From positions 1 to 43,134 of the forward strand of contig NZ_JACSWC010000312.1 in NCBI RefSeq assembly GCF_016888165.1: a DNA stretch of 43,134 nucleotides, given 5' to 3'. The notes under the pieces were generated by a model. It saw nothing but the letters and a program-made list of their open reading frames with translations, was not told the DNA's origin and searched no databases. This DNA is from Halomicronema sp. CCY15110. GTDB taxonomy: Bacteria; Cyanobacteriota; Cyanobacteriia; Phormidesmidales; Phormidesmidaceae. Numbering within the stretch: the first letter of the stretch is position 1; each line of letters begins with the position of its first letter. Positions 1 through 8,749 of this stretch are shown in pieces. The position numbers and the translations under genes are program-made.

Positions 1-309
1 CAGCATTACCGCGCCCGCACTCCTGAAATAAACTAGGGCCTGTCGTCCTTTTGCCGCAAGGCTTTGATGACTAAATGCTGACAGGTCCTAGGTCTGCCAC
101 TCGAAAAACGGGTAGCTCCAAGTCATCCCTGCGCCAGTACAGTCCTCGGAAATCGTGGACCTGGCACCACGCTCCCCTGCCCCTCATGCGCCCCCGCCCG
201 TCAGCCGTAATGACCCGAAAACTTTCCAATCGCACCCATTAAAGAAATTGCTCCCTAAGCCCCATAATTTCTTTTAAGCTTTGAACACAGCGTTTTGAAG
301 GAATCCCCC
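1..309. other. Upstream spacer of the first gene
   Basis: No convincing gene lies in the first 309 bases. The stretch holds the hairpin listed at 33-91. It ends in an AT-rich run and a Shine-Dalgarno match (AAGGA, 298-302) belonging to the gene that starts at 310. It should carry that gene's promoter, but I cannot pick a single -35/-10 pair with confidence. Confidence 0.6.
33..91. repeat. 59-base hairpin with 12-bp arms
   Basis: CTAGGGCCTGTC (33-44) pairs with GACAGGTCCTAG (80-91) over 12 bp with one G-T wobble. The 35-base loop contains a smaller GCC-GCAA-GGC stem. No T-run follows on either strand, so it is not a standard terminator. The arms begin and end in CTAG, like a short transposon remnant or dispersed palindromic repeat. 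No transposase is nearby. Confidence 0.5.
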
Positions 310-2385
310 ATGGTTCAAGTTGGTCAAGTTGGGCGGTTGGGCGTCATTGCCGGAACAGCGATCGCGATCGTTACCCCCGGTTTATTCAGCATGGCCGCTC
401 AGGCTCAAAACAGTTCTCCAGCTAGCGTGGCCGCGCTACCTGTGGTGCCCGACGAAGTCGTGACCTGTGACCTGTTGATTGTGGGGGGCGGCTTATCCGG
501 CACAGCGGCAGCCTATCAAGCCCTGCAAGCAGGACACACTGTGTGCCTCACCGAAATGACCGACTGGGTTGGCGGCCAAATTTCCTCCCAGGGCACCACC
601 GCGCTGGATGAATCTCGTCGCCAACGTCAGCTGCTCTTTTATTCCGCTGGCTACAACGATCTACGGCAGCGAGTTGAAGAAAAATATGGCGAACTTGATC
701 CCGGTCGCTGCTGGGTGAGTGCCACTTGCTTTTTGCCCTACGACGCCCACGCCATCTTATCCGACATGCTCGAAGAGGCCGCCCATGAAGGCAATGGCGA
801 GCTGAAATGGTTTCCCAACACCGTACCGAAAGACCTGGAATTCAATGCCGATCGCACCCAAATCGTCAGTCTGATCGGGATTCAACATACGCCCCAACCA
901 GAAACGCCACCGCTAAATACCGAGCCGCTGTCCGCCATCATCGAAGACTTTTACACCTTCGAAGATTCGGCCCGCTTTGCCAAGACCGTCATTCAATTTG
1001 TGCCGCCCGAAACGCCGCCCACAGGCCCGGCAGATTGGTACGTCATTGAAGCGACAGAAACAGGCGAACTGATTGCCCTGGCTGATGTGCCCTACCGACT
1101 GGGCCTTGATCCCCAGTCTCACCTCAATCCGTCGTCTCCGGTGACGGAACAAGATCCCTACTGCACCCAGGGCTTTACCTACACCTTCGCCATGGAGAAG
1201 ACCGAGGAGCCCCAGCCCCAAAACATTCCCGAGTATTACCCCCAGTACGAGCCCTACTTTAGTTGGGAGCAAGTCCGCGATTTCGACGCCCAAGACTATT
1301 ACGATTTCGTCTTCACCTATCGCCGCATCTGGGCCGCCGAGCCCGAACGGCACGAAACGATCGCAGGCGTGCCCCGGCCCCGGCCCGGTGATATCTCAAT
1401 GCAAAACTGGACCTGGGGCAACGACTATCGCCCTGGCAATGCGGTGGACAACCTCATCTACACCCACGACCAACTGGCGGAACTGGGACAGCTAGAGCCC
1501 GGTGGCTGGCTCGGTGGCCTGCGGCAAGAAACCCTGCGGCGCGGCGAGGAAAATGCCATCAGCTACTACTACTGGATGGTGATTGGCGAAGGCGACTCCC
1601 AACTGGATGACAGCCTTAAGGAACCTGTGTTGAACAGTCGCTATTTAGCTGGCTACGACTCGCCCATGGGAACCGCCCATGGCCTATCGAAATTTCCCTA
1701 CATTCGTGAAGCGCGGCGGATTGTCGGTCGCCCTTCCTTTGGCTATGACGATGGATTTGAGATTAATGAGGTCGATTTCACCTGGATTGATTTCAACGAC
1801 CCGTTTTATGAAGAAAACCTCGATCCCGCCACCTACGAGCGGCTGCGGGTGGAAGCGGCGGGCCAAGGGGCGATCGACGCCCTGGTCAACGAAACTCCCC
1901 CCGGCGAGATTCCCCAACGGCGGCGGGCCAGAATTTATCCCGATTCCATCGGCATTGCCCAGTATGCGATCGACTTTCACCCCTGCATGTTAGAGAGTCC
2001 GCCGGAAAAACCGGGCAACATTGAACGGCCAGGGGTGCGGCAGGCACACGGCCAAGCCTATCCGACTCAGATCCCCTTGCGGGCACTGATTCCCCAGCGG
2101 GTAGACAATCTGCTAGTGACGGGCAAAGGCTTAGCGATGAGCACGATCGCGGCCGCCGCCTACCGGGTGCATTCCTACGAATGGTCGGTGGGCGTGGGAG
2201 CTGCCGCCACGGCTGACTTTGCCCTGCGCAACGGCGTTTTGCCCTATGAACTGGTGAATGAGACACCGCTGCTTGATCCGCTGATGTATGAACTGCGGCG
2301 TGAGCTAGAACTGAGTGGCAATCCCACCCAGTTTCCCGGCACGTCCATTTTCAACGAAGATTGGGAAGACTGGCGGCCATGGTAA
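310..2385 (+). CDS. Secreted FAD-dependent oxidoreductase (FAD_oxidored family)
   Basis: The protein has 691 residues from the ATG at 310, chosen because AAGGA lies 7 bases upstream; the TTG at 295 lacks such a site. Residues 1-33 look like a Sec signal peptide: a hydrophobic stretch followed by AQAQ, with likely cleavage after AQA. A classic ADP-binding loop follows at the mature N-terminus (VGGGLSG, about 58-64; GxGxxG intact), then a WVGGQ segment typical of the FAD_oxidored family (PF12831). A second cofactor-contacting region near the C-terminus (LLVTGKGLAMS) agrees with an FAD enzyme. The substrate cannot be told from sequence. Export suggests work in the periplasm or thylakoid lumen. 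A degraded relative lies at 20714-22228. The family call is firm; the reaction is unknown. Confidence 0.85.
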   Translation: MVQVGQVGRLGVIAGTAIAIVTPGLFSMAAQAQNSSPASVAALPVVPDEVVTCDLLIVGGGLSGTAAAYQALQAGHTVCLTEMTDWVGGQISSQGTTALDESRRQRQLLFYSAGYNDLRQRVEEKYGELDPGRCWVSATCFLPYDAHAILSDMLEEAAHEGNGELKWFPNTVPKDLEFNADRTQIVSLIGIQHTPQPETPPLNTEPLSAIIEDFYTFEDSARFAKTVIQFVPPETPPTGPADWYVIEATETGELIALADVPYRLGLDPQSHLNPSSPVTEQDPYCTQGFTYTFAMEKTEEPQPQNIPEYYPQYEPYFSWEQVRDFDAQDYYDFVFTYRRIWAAEPERHETIAGVPRPRPGDISMQNWTWGNDYRPGNAVDNLIYTHDQLAELGQLEPGGWLGGLRQETLRRGEENAISYYYWMVIGEGDSQLDDSLKEPVLNSRYLAGYDSPMGTAHGLSKFPYIREARRIVGRPSFGYDDGFEINEVDFTWIDFNDPFYEENLDPATYERLRVEAAGQGAIDALVNETPPGEIPQRRRARIYPDSIGIAQYAIDFHPCMLESPPEKPGNIERPGVRQAHGQAYPTQIPLRALIPQRVDNLLVTGKGLAMSTIAAAAYRVHSYEWSVGVGAAATADFALRNGVLPYELVNETPLLDPLMYELRRELELSGNPTQFPGTSIFNEDWEDWRPW

Positions 2386-2407
2386 TCACATTCTCCGTCC
2401 CTGACGC

Positions 2408-3067
2408 TTGGGTACTGCTTTGAGCAACTTCCTGTTTGATTTTGATGGCACATTAGCCGATAGCTTATCGGCGATCGTCACCATCACGAATCGGTTAGCC
2501 CCCGAGTTTGGCTTTCGTCCCACCCCGTTGGCCGAGGTCGAAGCCCTCAAAGGGCTCACCGCGCGGCAACTGATTCGCTATTCTGGCATTCCGTTGCTCA
2601 AAATCCCGGCGTTACTGCGGCGCGTGCGGGCTGAGTTGAATCAACAAGGAGGACACATTGCCCCCTGCCCTGGCATCCCCAAAATCATTCGCACCCTGTA
2701 TGAGCAGCACCATACGCTGGCAGTGGTCACCTCCAACGCGCCGGCCACGGTGGAGGCCTTTTTAGCGGCCCATCAACTGGCGGACTGTTTTCTCAGTGTG
2801 GATGGCGGCGGCACCCTCTTTCGCAAAGGCAAGCTAATTGTGCGCTGTCTGGAAAAACATCAGCTTGCTCCCGCTGACACCGTTTACGTGGGCGATGAAA
2901 TTCGCGACATTGACGCGGCGCGGTTTGCTGGGGTCAGACCGGTTTCGGTGACTTGGGGCTTTAATAGCCGACCTTTACTGATGAAGATGACCCCCGACTG
3001 GTTAATTGATGATCCCGATCGCTTGCTGGCGATCGCCGAACAGTTACAAGCTCCTCAACGTCCCTGA
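2408..3067 (+). CDS. HAD-superfamily phosphatase, phosphoglycolate phosphatase-like
   Basis: About 219 residues. All four HAD motifs are visible: DFDGTLADS near residues 11-19 (nucleophile and acid/base Asp), TSNAP in the middle (motif II Ser/Thr), a lysine in FRKGK (motif III), and GDEIRDIDAARFAG (motif IV acidic pair). The cap is small and helical, as in Gph-like enzymes that hydrolyse phosphoglycolate or related phosphomonoesters. No ATG exists in frame near the start. TTG at 2408 or TTG at 2420 must be used; the latter places the nucleophile loop six residues from the N-terminus. It begins 22 bases after the FAD oxidoreductase and may be co-transcribed with it. The exact substrate is not determined. 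Confidence 0.88.
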   Translation: MGTALSNFLFDFDGTLADSLSAIVTITNRLAPEFGFRPTPLAEVEALKGLTARQLIRYSGIPLLKIPALLRRVRAELNQQGGHIAPCPGIPKIIRTLYEQHHTLAVVTSNAPATVEAFLAAHQLADCFLSVDGGGTLFRKGKLIVRCLEKHQLAPADTVYVGDEIRDIDAARFAGVRPVSVTWGFNSRPLLMKMTPDWLIDDPDRLLAIAEQLQAPQRP

Positions 3068-3417
3068 CTACAGCGCGATCGCCCGCGCCCACAGCCCCCT
3101 TCCGCGATCTCGCAGCAAATTATCCGCTGTTTCGACAACAAGGTGCTATAGTTAGGAGCCAACCCAAATGGCTACGGACGCTAGGAGAGTCAGCCGTTTT
3201 GTCGCGGTCAGCGTCACGTGTAAGTACAAGAGTTTTGCAAATGTAAAACTTTGCCATTTGTTACATAACGTCAATTAAGTTATTATTAGATTCTCCAAGG
3301 GTGCATTCTGGTCTGCACCTGCAATCTTCTCTGTATGGAGAGATGCTTAGCCACACACCGCCTAGACTGGGCCCAACTTGAACTTTGGGGTAGGCGCTTA
3401 CCGGAATTACATACTGT
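3068..3417 (+). other. 350-base leader/spacer upstream of the RNA helicase
   Basis: No gene is visible. The stretch contains a HIP1 octamer (GCGATCGC at 3075-3082) and small stems such as GGTGCA/TGCACC (3300-3305 with 3314-3319) and TCTC/GAGA just after it. At 3223-3236 the sequence AGTACAAGAGTTTT differs by one base from the Anabaena LexA consensus RGTACNNNDGTWCB. A one-mismatch hit is expected by chance in a window this size. Long structured leaders are known for cyanobacterial cold- and redox-regulated helicase genes, so a transcribed leader is plausible but unproven here. Confidence 0.4.
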
Positions 3418-4770
3418 ATGACTTTTGAATCTCTTGGCTTGTCTGGCAAGCTGCTGCGGGCGATCGCGGATGAAGGTTACGAGACGCCGACTCCCATTCA
3501 AGCTGAGGCCATTCCAGCGGTTTTGGCCGGCCATGATTTATTGGCCAGCGCGCAAACTGGCACGGGTAAAACAGCTAGTTTTACATTGCCGATTTTGGAG
3601 CGCTTGAACCAAGTTAAGCCTGCTCGCAATCGTCCAATTCGTGCTCTGGTGCTCACCCCCACTCGCGAACTCGCGGCGCAGGTAGAAGCCAGCATTAAAA
3701 CCTACGGCAAGTACATGCCGCTAAAGATTGCCTCCATCTACGGAGGGACTCGCATGGGGCCGCAAATCGCGCGCTTGCGCAAAGGCGTCGATGTGTTGGT
3801 TGCCACCCCAGGGCGTTTGCTCGACCATTTGGGTCAAGGCACCGCTGACCTTTCCTCAGTGGAAACGTTGGTGTTGGACGAAGCCGATCGCATGTTGGAC
3901 ATGGGCTTTATCCACGACATTCGCAAAATTATTGAGCACATAAAAAGCGAGCGGCAAACGCTGTTGTTCTCCGCCACCTTCTCGCGTCAGATTCGTAAGC
4001 TGGCGGACGATCTCTTAAACAATCCGCAGATGATTGAGGTCGCTCGTACGAACACCGTCGCCGAGAACGTTACCCAGGTGGTGCATCCGGTGGATCGCCA
4101 TCGCAAGCGCGAGCTACTGTCCCACATGATCGGCTCCAAAAATTGGCGTCGGGTGCTGGTATTCACCCGTACCAAGCATGGCGCTAATCGCCTGGCCGAG
4201 CAGCTCCAAAGCGACGGCCTAACGTCGGACACGATTCACGGCAATAAGAGCCAAAGCGCCCGCGCCCGCGCCCTCGACTCGTTTAAGCGGGGCAAGGTGC
4301 GCGTTTTAGTCGCCACCGATGTGGCCGCTCGCGGACTCGACATCGATGAACTGCCCCATGTGGTGAACTTTGATTTGCCGAACGTGGCAGAAGATTACGT
4401 CCACCGCATTGGCCGGACGGGCCGAGCGGGTAATGACGGCGATGCCATCTCCCTGGTCTGTGTCGATGAGCATTATCTGCTGCGCAATATCGAGCGGTTG
4501 CTCAAGCGCGATATTCCTTCGACGGTCATACCGGGATACGAGCCCGATCTCTCCATCGCGCCGCAGCCGATTCCGGGTGCTAAGCGTCCTTCGAATCGAA
4601 GCGGCAGCGGTGCCGGCAAGAGCTATTCCCGGAATGGCCAAAGCCGCCGTTACGGCGGTGGTGGTGGTGGTGGTCGCAATAGTGGGCGGCCATCGGCTCC
4701 CAATACTCGCGGTAGCGGCAAGTCACTGCCCGCGCCCGTACTGAATAAAGGGAAGCGTAAGCAAGCGTAA
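3418..4770 (+). CDS. DEAD-box ATP-dependent RNA helicase (RhlE/CrhR type)
   Basis: The protein has 450 residues and starts at ATG 3418; only a weak GGAA lies 11 bases upstream. Both RecA-like helicase domains are complete: Q-motif (TPTPIQ, about 24-29), Walker A AQTGTGKT (45-52), PTRELA (81-86), TPGRLLD (130-136), DEAD (154-157), SAT (185-187), and HRIGRTGR (329-336) with ARGLD before it. From about residue 385 a basic tail rich in Gly, Ser and Arg follows, including a run of seven glycines. Such tails give non-specific RNA affinity in RhlE-type helicases. The role is unwinding of RNA secondary structure, for example during cold or redox stress. It is a single-gene unit with its own terminator. 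Whether it is the CrhR orthologue cannot be settled by eye. Confidence 0.95.
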   Translation: MTFESLGLSGKLLRAIADEGYETPTPIQAEAIPAVLAGHDLLASAQTGTGKTASFTLPILERLNQVKPARNRPIRALVLTPTRELAAQVEASIKTYGKYMPLKIASIYGGTRMGPQIARLRKGVDVLVATPGRLLDHLGQGTADLSSVETLVLDEADRMLDMGFIHDIRKIIEHIKSERQTLLFSATFSRQIRKLADDLLNNPQMIEVARTNTVAENVTQVVHPVDRHRKRELLSHMIGSKNWRRVLVFTRTKHGANRLAEQLQSDGLTSDTIHGNKSQSARARALDSFKRGKVRVLVATDVAARGLDIDELPHVVNFDLPNVAEDYVHRIGRTGRAGNDGDAISLVCVDEHYLLRNIERLLKRDIPSTVIPGYEPDLSIAPQPIPGAKRPSNRSGSGAGKSYSRNGQSRRYGGGGGGGRNSGRPSAPNTRGSGKSLPAPVLNKGKRKQA

Positions 4771-4796
4771 TCGCGGATTAGCGAGTTGATTTTGCG

Positions 4797-4829
4797 GGGG
4801 ATTGTCACTGTTGTGACAGTCCCCTTTTT
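4797..4829 (+). terminator. Rho-independent terminator of the RNA helicase gene
   Basis: GGGGATTGTCAC (4797-4808) pairs with GTGACAGTCCCC (4813-4824) over 12 bp with one wobble pair. The loop is TGTT and TTTTT follows at 4825-4829. It lies 26 bases after the helicase stop codon. Confidence 0.93.
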
Positions 4830-5543
4830 GCATGGGCACGCGTAACCGGGTGCATGTCAGGTTTGCAAATATCCTGCCTGGCCCACCCTTTGGGAAGAGC
4901 AAAGCTCTACATCCCCCAGCCCCTCCTCCCAACATTGGGCTACTACATACATCTCGATGGCTCCCTCAAAATGCTGCCTTTGCCCCCCAAACTTGGGGGA
5001 TTTAGGGAGCTGAATCACTGGCAAGTCATCACGGATAACTTGTGTACGTAGTATCCAAGCTGAGGAGAGGGGTTTAGGGTGAGGGCTCAGCGGTGACATA
5101 CTCCCCGCATGACCGCCCCAGTCTCTGCTTTCAGCAAATTAGGCAGAACTCTGTCAAAGACTTGTATAGCAAGGTTTCTGGCCTTGAGTTGCAGGGGGTA
5201 AAACCTCACCGCCGGCGGCACCTCTCCTGGGTAAGGAGAGGTTTATCAAGGCTGTCGGTTCGTCTCCTTGCGTGGGCGTAGCCTGCCCGGAGGGCTTAGG
5301 TGAGGTGAGGTTCTACAGCCCATAAAACTGCCACGACCGATCGCGGCAACCTTTCCCCGACCAGCGATGCAGCAACTTGTGTATCAGGGATGACTTCTGG
5401 GAGGGGTGCCCGCAAGGCGGGGTGGGTCTGAATTAAGAGGAGAAATTAGCGGCAAACCCATCCCCAACCCCTCCAGCAGAGGGGAAATTCACCCCCAAGA
5501 GGCTGGTTGGACATGAGATTTATTTGACCCGAACTGACGTTCG
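4830..5543. other. Repeat-rich gene-free spacer
   Basis: About 700 bases contain no credible gene; short open frames there have no family features. The sequence is made of short G- or C-run repeats typical of cyanobacterial intergenic DNA: CCCCCAA/TTGGGGG at 4984-4999, a GGAGAGGGG-TTTAGGGTGAGGG segment near 5061-5084, the palindromic unit at 5198-5316, and a C-rich segment near 5458-5500. Similar G-rich sequence reappears at the right edge of the window (43077-43122). It separates the helicase terminator from the convergent tetR gene. Confidence 0.7.
5198..5316. repeat. 119-base MITE-like palindromic unit
   Basis: Terminal inverted arms at 5198-5210 and 5304-5316 match at 12 of 13 positions (core AACCTCACC with GGTGAGGTT). 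Inside is a second perfect hairpin: CCTCTCCT (5221-5228), loop GGGTA, AGGAGAGG (5234-5241). I see no target-site duplication and no coding capacity. It could be a non-autonomous mobile element or a folded intergenic repeat. Confidence 0.5.
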
Positions 5544-6215
5544 TTATGGCGCTGGCGATTGCTGGGCCGTAATCATCCCAATCAATCCGTCAATCATGCG
5601 ATCGCGCTCTAGGGGCAACACGTCATCCCCATGCAGGAGTTTCTGAATAATCAGGTAATGCACCAGAGAACCGGCAAAAATGCGGGCGGCGATCACCGGG
5701 TCAGGCAATTGCAGTTGAGTTTGGGACGACAGGTATAGCGTCAGCTGATCCAACATGGGCTTGGTGATGTCTGTCACAAACGTTTTAGCGACCTCCGGGA
5801 AGCGATCGGATTCGCCAATGACCAAACGCATCAGGGTCAGCAAAGGTTGGTTTTGCTCAAAACTATCGAGCATACACACCGCAATTTGACGCAGCACCTG
5901 CTGGGGCGGCGCTTGCAAATCAGCCTGTGAGAGCAAGGCAAACGCTTCTTGACGACTGGCAAAAGTCATCTCCTGCATGAGCGCTAAAAACAACCCCTCC
6001 TTGTCTTGAAAATTGCTGTACAGCGTCGATTTGGAGACGCCGGCGGTGGCGGCAATGCGATCCATGCTGGCCGCGGCATACCCCTGAGCCATAAATACCT
6101 GAAAGGCTCCCTCTAGAACCGCCCTTGCCTTTTCGGAACGCTCCCTCATCGGCGGCATTGAAGAGGATGAATTGGGCAACATCGGCACACGTTCAGAAAC
6201 ATTCACTGCCCTCAT
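5544..6215 (-). CDS. TetR/AcrR-family transcriptional repressor
   Basis: The protein has 223 residues from the ATG at 6215, preferred because GAAGG lies 6 bases upstream; an ATG at 6236 has no ribosome site. A still later methionine (MPPMRERS) is a possible alternative. The N-terminal TetR helix-turn-helix is clear: ARAVLEGAFQVFMAQGY, then TAGVSKSTLYSNFQDKEGLF, the recognition helix with its YxxFxxKE signature. The C-terminal two thirds are helical, as in ligand-binding domains of AcrR regulators. It is divergent from devBCA and shares with it a control region holding two palindromes. It therefore most likely represses the exporter and perhaps itself, released by a compound the pump handles. 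The ligand is unknown. Confidence 0.92.
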   Translation of the reverse strand: MRAVNVSERVPMLPNSSSSMPPMRERSEKARAVLEGAFQVFMAQGYAAASMDRIAATAGVSKSTLYSNFQDKEGLFLALMQEMTFASRQEAFALLSQADLQAPPQQVLRQIAVCMLDSFEQNQPLLTLMRLVIGESDRFPEVAKTFVTDITKPMLDQLTLYLSSQTQLQLPDPVIAARIFAGSLVHYLIIQKLLHGDDVLPLERDRMIDGLIGMITAQQSPAP

Positions 6216-6258
6216 TGTCCACCTTCGGAGCCACATTTGACATGCCAGCGCGAACCAT

Positions 6259-6295
6259 ACTAAACGGTTTAGTTGACAAAACCATACCGTTTAGT
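6259..6295. promoter_or_regulatory. Two palindromic boxes, probable TetR operators
   Basis: Box 1 (6259-6273) is ACTAAAC-G-GTTTAGT, a perfect 7+1+7 palindrome. Box 2 (6281-6295) keeps GTTTAGT and matches 5 of 7 bases in the other half. The centres are 22 bp apart, about two helical turns. A 13-bp inverted repeat (6256-6268 with 6286-6298) overlaps both. The boxes flank the devB promoter and lie between the divergent genes. Confidence 0.75.
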
Positions 6296-6300
6296 ATGAT
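6273..6300 (+). promoter_or_regulatory. Near-consensus sigma-70 promoter of devBCA
   Basis: The -35 TTGACA (6273-6278, six of six) and -10 TATGAT (6295-6300, five of six) are separated by 16 bases. Transcription would start near 6307, about 25 bases before the devB ATG. The -35 abuts one palindromic box and the -10 the other, so bound repressor would block polymerase. Confidence 0.75.
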
Positions 6301-6332
6301 CTAAGTGTCGTTCATCCGCTTGAGTCAAAGTT

Positions 6333-7541
6333 ATGAGTGCGAATGCGTTGAATTCCCAGGGGTATGGCGGCCAGCGATCGCGGCGTTGGGGGGTCATTAT
6401 CGGGCTGGTTGCCGTCAGTTTGGCGGGAGGAATGGCCTGGAAAAATGGACAATGGGCAGCTATCGATGGCCCCGAGTCGGCAGTTGTCCTCAGTGCTGAC
6501 ATCAATACCGTGACGGCTCTGGGACGTCTGGAGCCAGAGGGGGAGGTGATTCAGTTAATGGCACCCACCGCGATTCAAGAAAGTCGCATTCAAGAATTGC
6601 TGGTTAATGTTGGGGATCACGTGGTCGCTGGGCAAACGATCGCCATTCTGGATAATCGCGATACCTTGCAAGCCGCTCTGGCCAGCGCCCAAGAACAAGT
6701 CCGCATTGCCCAGGCCCGGTTGGCCCAGGTGCAGGCCGGGGCTAAAACCGGCGAGTTGCAGGCCCAGAATGCGGAAATTTCGCGTTTACAGGCCAACGAA
6801 GCGGGGGTGTTGGCAACTCAGCAAGCCACCATTGACCGCTTGCAAGCAGAAGTGAATAATGCCCGGTTGGAATACGATCGCTACGATGCCCTCTATCAGC
6901 GGGGTGCCATTTCAGCATCAGAGCGAGATGCCCGCGAGTTGACCTGGGCAACGACCCAGCGGCAGCTCCAGTCAGCCCAATCAGAGCTGGCCCGGCTCCG
7001 GAGTACCAGTCAGGGGCAGATTCAGCAAGCGAGGGCGACTCTCGACCAACTGGCAGAGGTGCGTCCCGCCGATGTGGAATTAGCCGAGGCCGAAGTGGCG
7101 GCGGCGAGGGCAGCCGTTCAAGAAGCGGCGAGTCATTTAGCCAAAGCCTATGTGCGATCGCCGCAAGCTGGGCAAATTCTCAAGATTCATACTCACCCCG
7201 GAGAGAACATTGCGAGCGCAGGGATTGCCACTGTGGGGCAAACCGACCAGATGATAGCGATCGCTGAGGTTTACCAAAGCGACATTCAGCACATTCAACT
7301 GGGGCAAGCCGCGATCGTGACCTCTCCCGTGATTGCGGGCGAACTGTCAGGCACCGTCGAGCGCATTGGGTTGCAGGTTGAGCCGCAGCAAGTGGTGGAT
7401 GAAGACCCCGCTGCCAATATCGACGCCAAGGTGATTGAAGTGCAGGTGCAGCTAGACGATGCCGCCAGGGCCCAGGTGACCGGCCTGACGAATCTCCAGG
7501 TCACGGTCCGCATTGCGATCGCCGAGGGAGGTCTGGAATGA
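6333..7541 (+). CDS. devB: DevB-family membrane fusion protein of an ABC exporter
   Basis: The protein has 402 residues. A short cytoplasmic start is followed by one membrane segment (about 20-37), then the adaptor domain. GRLEPEGEVIQL, characteristic of DevB proteins, begins the barrel/lipoyl half (VGDHVVAGQTIAILDN). A long Ala/Gln/Glu-rich coiled-coil hairpin runs from about 115 to 260. The second half-lipoyl motif follows (VRSPQAGQILKIHTHPGE). It bridges the inner-membrane permease to an outer-membrane TolC-like channel; no tolC gene is in the window. It overlaps devC by 4 bases (ATGA), so translation is coupled. In Anabaena DevBCA exports heterocyst glycolipids. In this TetR-controlled copy the cargo is more likely a lipid or toxic compound, which is inference. 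Confidence 0.92.
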   Translation: MSANALNSQGYGGQRSRRWGVIIGLVAVSLAGGMAWKNGQWAAIDGPESAVVLSADINTVTALGRLEPEGEVIQLMAPTAIQESRIQELLVNVGDHVVAGQTIAILDNRDTLQAALASAQEQVRIAQARLAQVQAGAKTGELQAQNAEISRLQANEAGVLATQQATIDRLQAEVNNARLEYDRYDALYQRGAISASERDARELTWATTQRQLQSAQSELARLRSTSQGQIQQARATLDQLAEVRPADVELAEAEVAAARAAVQEAASHLAKAYVRSPQAGQILKIHTHPGENIASAGIATVGQTDQMIAIAEVYQSDIQHIQLGQAAIVTSPVIAGELSGTVERIGLQVEPQQVVDEDPAANIDAKVIEVQVQLDDAARAQVTGLTNLQVTVRIAIAEGGLE

Positions 7542-8716
7542 TGCGTCGTTTTCTAAACGCCTTGCAGCAGCGTACGCCCCTCGGACTGAAGCAACTCAAA
7601 CATGATCCGATCCGGTTACTGACGGCCATTGCAGGCATTACGTTTGCCGATATTTTGATCTTTATGCAGTTAGGGTTCGCCGACGCCCTCTACAAAAGCA
7701 ATACCCAATACCCTCGCGCATTGCAGGCAGATCTCGTCATGATTAGCAGTGAGGCCAAAAACTTTGGGCAGTTGAGCACCTTTGCCCGGCGGCGGTTGTA
7801 TCAGTCTTTAGATGTGCCGGGGGTGCAGTCTGCCGATGCCATTTATTTGGGATCCACGCAATGGCGCAACCCGCAAACCGGTCAAGAGACTTCGATGCTC
7901 ATTGTGGGACAAAACCCAGAGCAGCCGGCTTTAGATTTGCCCGTGGTCAATGCACAACTCGACCTGCTGCGCCTGCCAGATACCGTGCTCTTTGACCAGG
8001 CTTCGCGGGGCGATTATGAGACGGTGATTGCCCAAGTTCGGGCCGGGGTGCCCGTCTTTACCGAAATTGGCCTCCGGACGGTCGCTGTGGGTGGCCTGTT
8101 TGAAGTGGGGGCGTCCTTTAGTGATGATGGGGCCTTGATTACCAGCGATCAAAACTTTTTGCGACTCTTCGGTCGTCGGGACGCTGGGGCCGTGAGTCTG
8201 GGGCTGATGCAGCTCGATGAGGCGGCGGATTCGACTCAAGTGCTGGAGGCGTTGCGCGATCGCCTGCCGGGGGATGTGCAAGTCTTGACCCACGCCGAAT
8301 ATATCGACTTCGAGCTGAATGATATTCAGTCCGAGTCGCCCATCGGCTTTGTATTTGGCCTGGGGTCAGCCATGGGCTTCATTGTGGGCGTCGTGATTGT
8401 ATACCAAGTGCTATCGACGGATGTGAATAGTCACCTGGGCGAATACGCCACCTTTCGAGCGATGGGCTATCGCAACGCCTACCTGCTGGGCATTGTCTTC
8501 GAAGAGGCCGTGATTCTCTCGGTGCTCGGGTTTGTCCCTGGTTTGATCATCGCTCTGGGTGCCTATCAACTCACGGCAGCGGCTACCGCGTTACCCCTCG
8601 CGATGCCGGTCAGTCGCGCCATTTCAGTGTTGCTGTTGACCTTTGTCATGTGTGGCGGCTCCGGCGCCATTGCCACCCGTCGTCTTCAGGCTGCCGACCC
8701 TGCCGATATTTTTTAA
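7538..8716 (+). CDS. devC: DevC-family ABC exporter permease
   Basis: The protein has 392 residues from ATG 7538, with GGGAGG upstream and a 4-base overlap with devB. It has MacB/FtsX-like architecture: a first membrane helix at about 28-48 (LLTAIAGITFADILIFMQLGF), a large extracytoplasmic domain (about 55-270), then three helices near the C-terminus. The opening (TPLGLKQLKHDPIRLL) is typical of DevC. It forms the membrane part of the pump with DevA as ATPase and DevB as adaptor. The full-length reading frame and tight spacing indicate an intact operon. Confidence 0.92.
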   Translation: MMRRFLNALQQRTPLGLKQLKHDPIRLLTAIAGITFADILIFMQLGFADALYKSNTQYPRALQADLVMISSEAKNFGQLSTFARRRLYQSLDVPGVQSADAIYLGSTQWRNPQTGQETSMLIVGQNPEQPALDLPVVNAQLDLLRLPDTVLFDQASRGDYETVIAQVRAGVPVFTEIGLRTVAVGGLFEVGASFSDDGALITSDQNFLRLFGRRDAGAVSLGLMQLDEAADSTQVLEALRDRLPGDVQVLTHAEYIDFELNDIQSESPIGFVFGLGSAMGFIVGVVIVYQVLSTDVNSHLGEYATFRAMGYRNAYLLGIVFEEAVILSVLGFVPGLIIALGAYQLTAAATALPLAMPVSRAISVLLLTFVMCGGSGAIATRRLQAADPADIF

Positions 8717-8749
8717 CTCAGGCCGTTCAACGCTTACCTTTCCATCATC

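Noticed and set aside
4854-5281. Short open frames in the repeat-rich spacer after the helicase
   Set aside because: Their sequence is made of intergenic repeats and they have no supporting start signal or family pattern.
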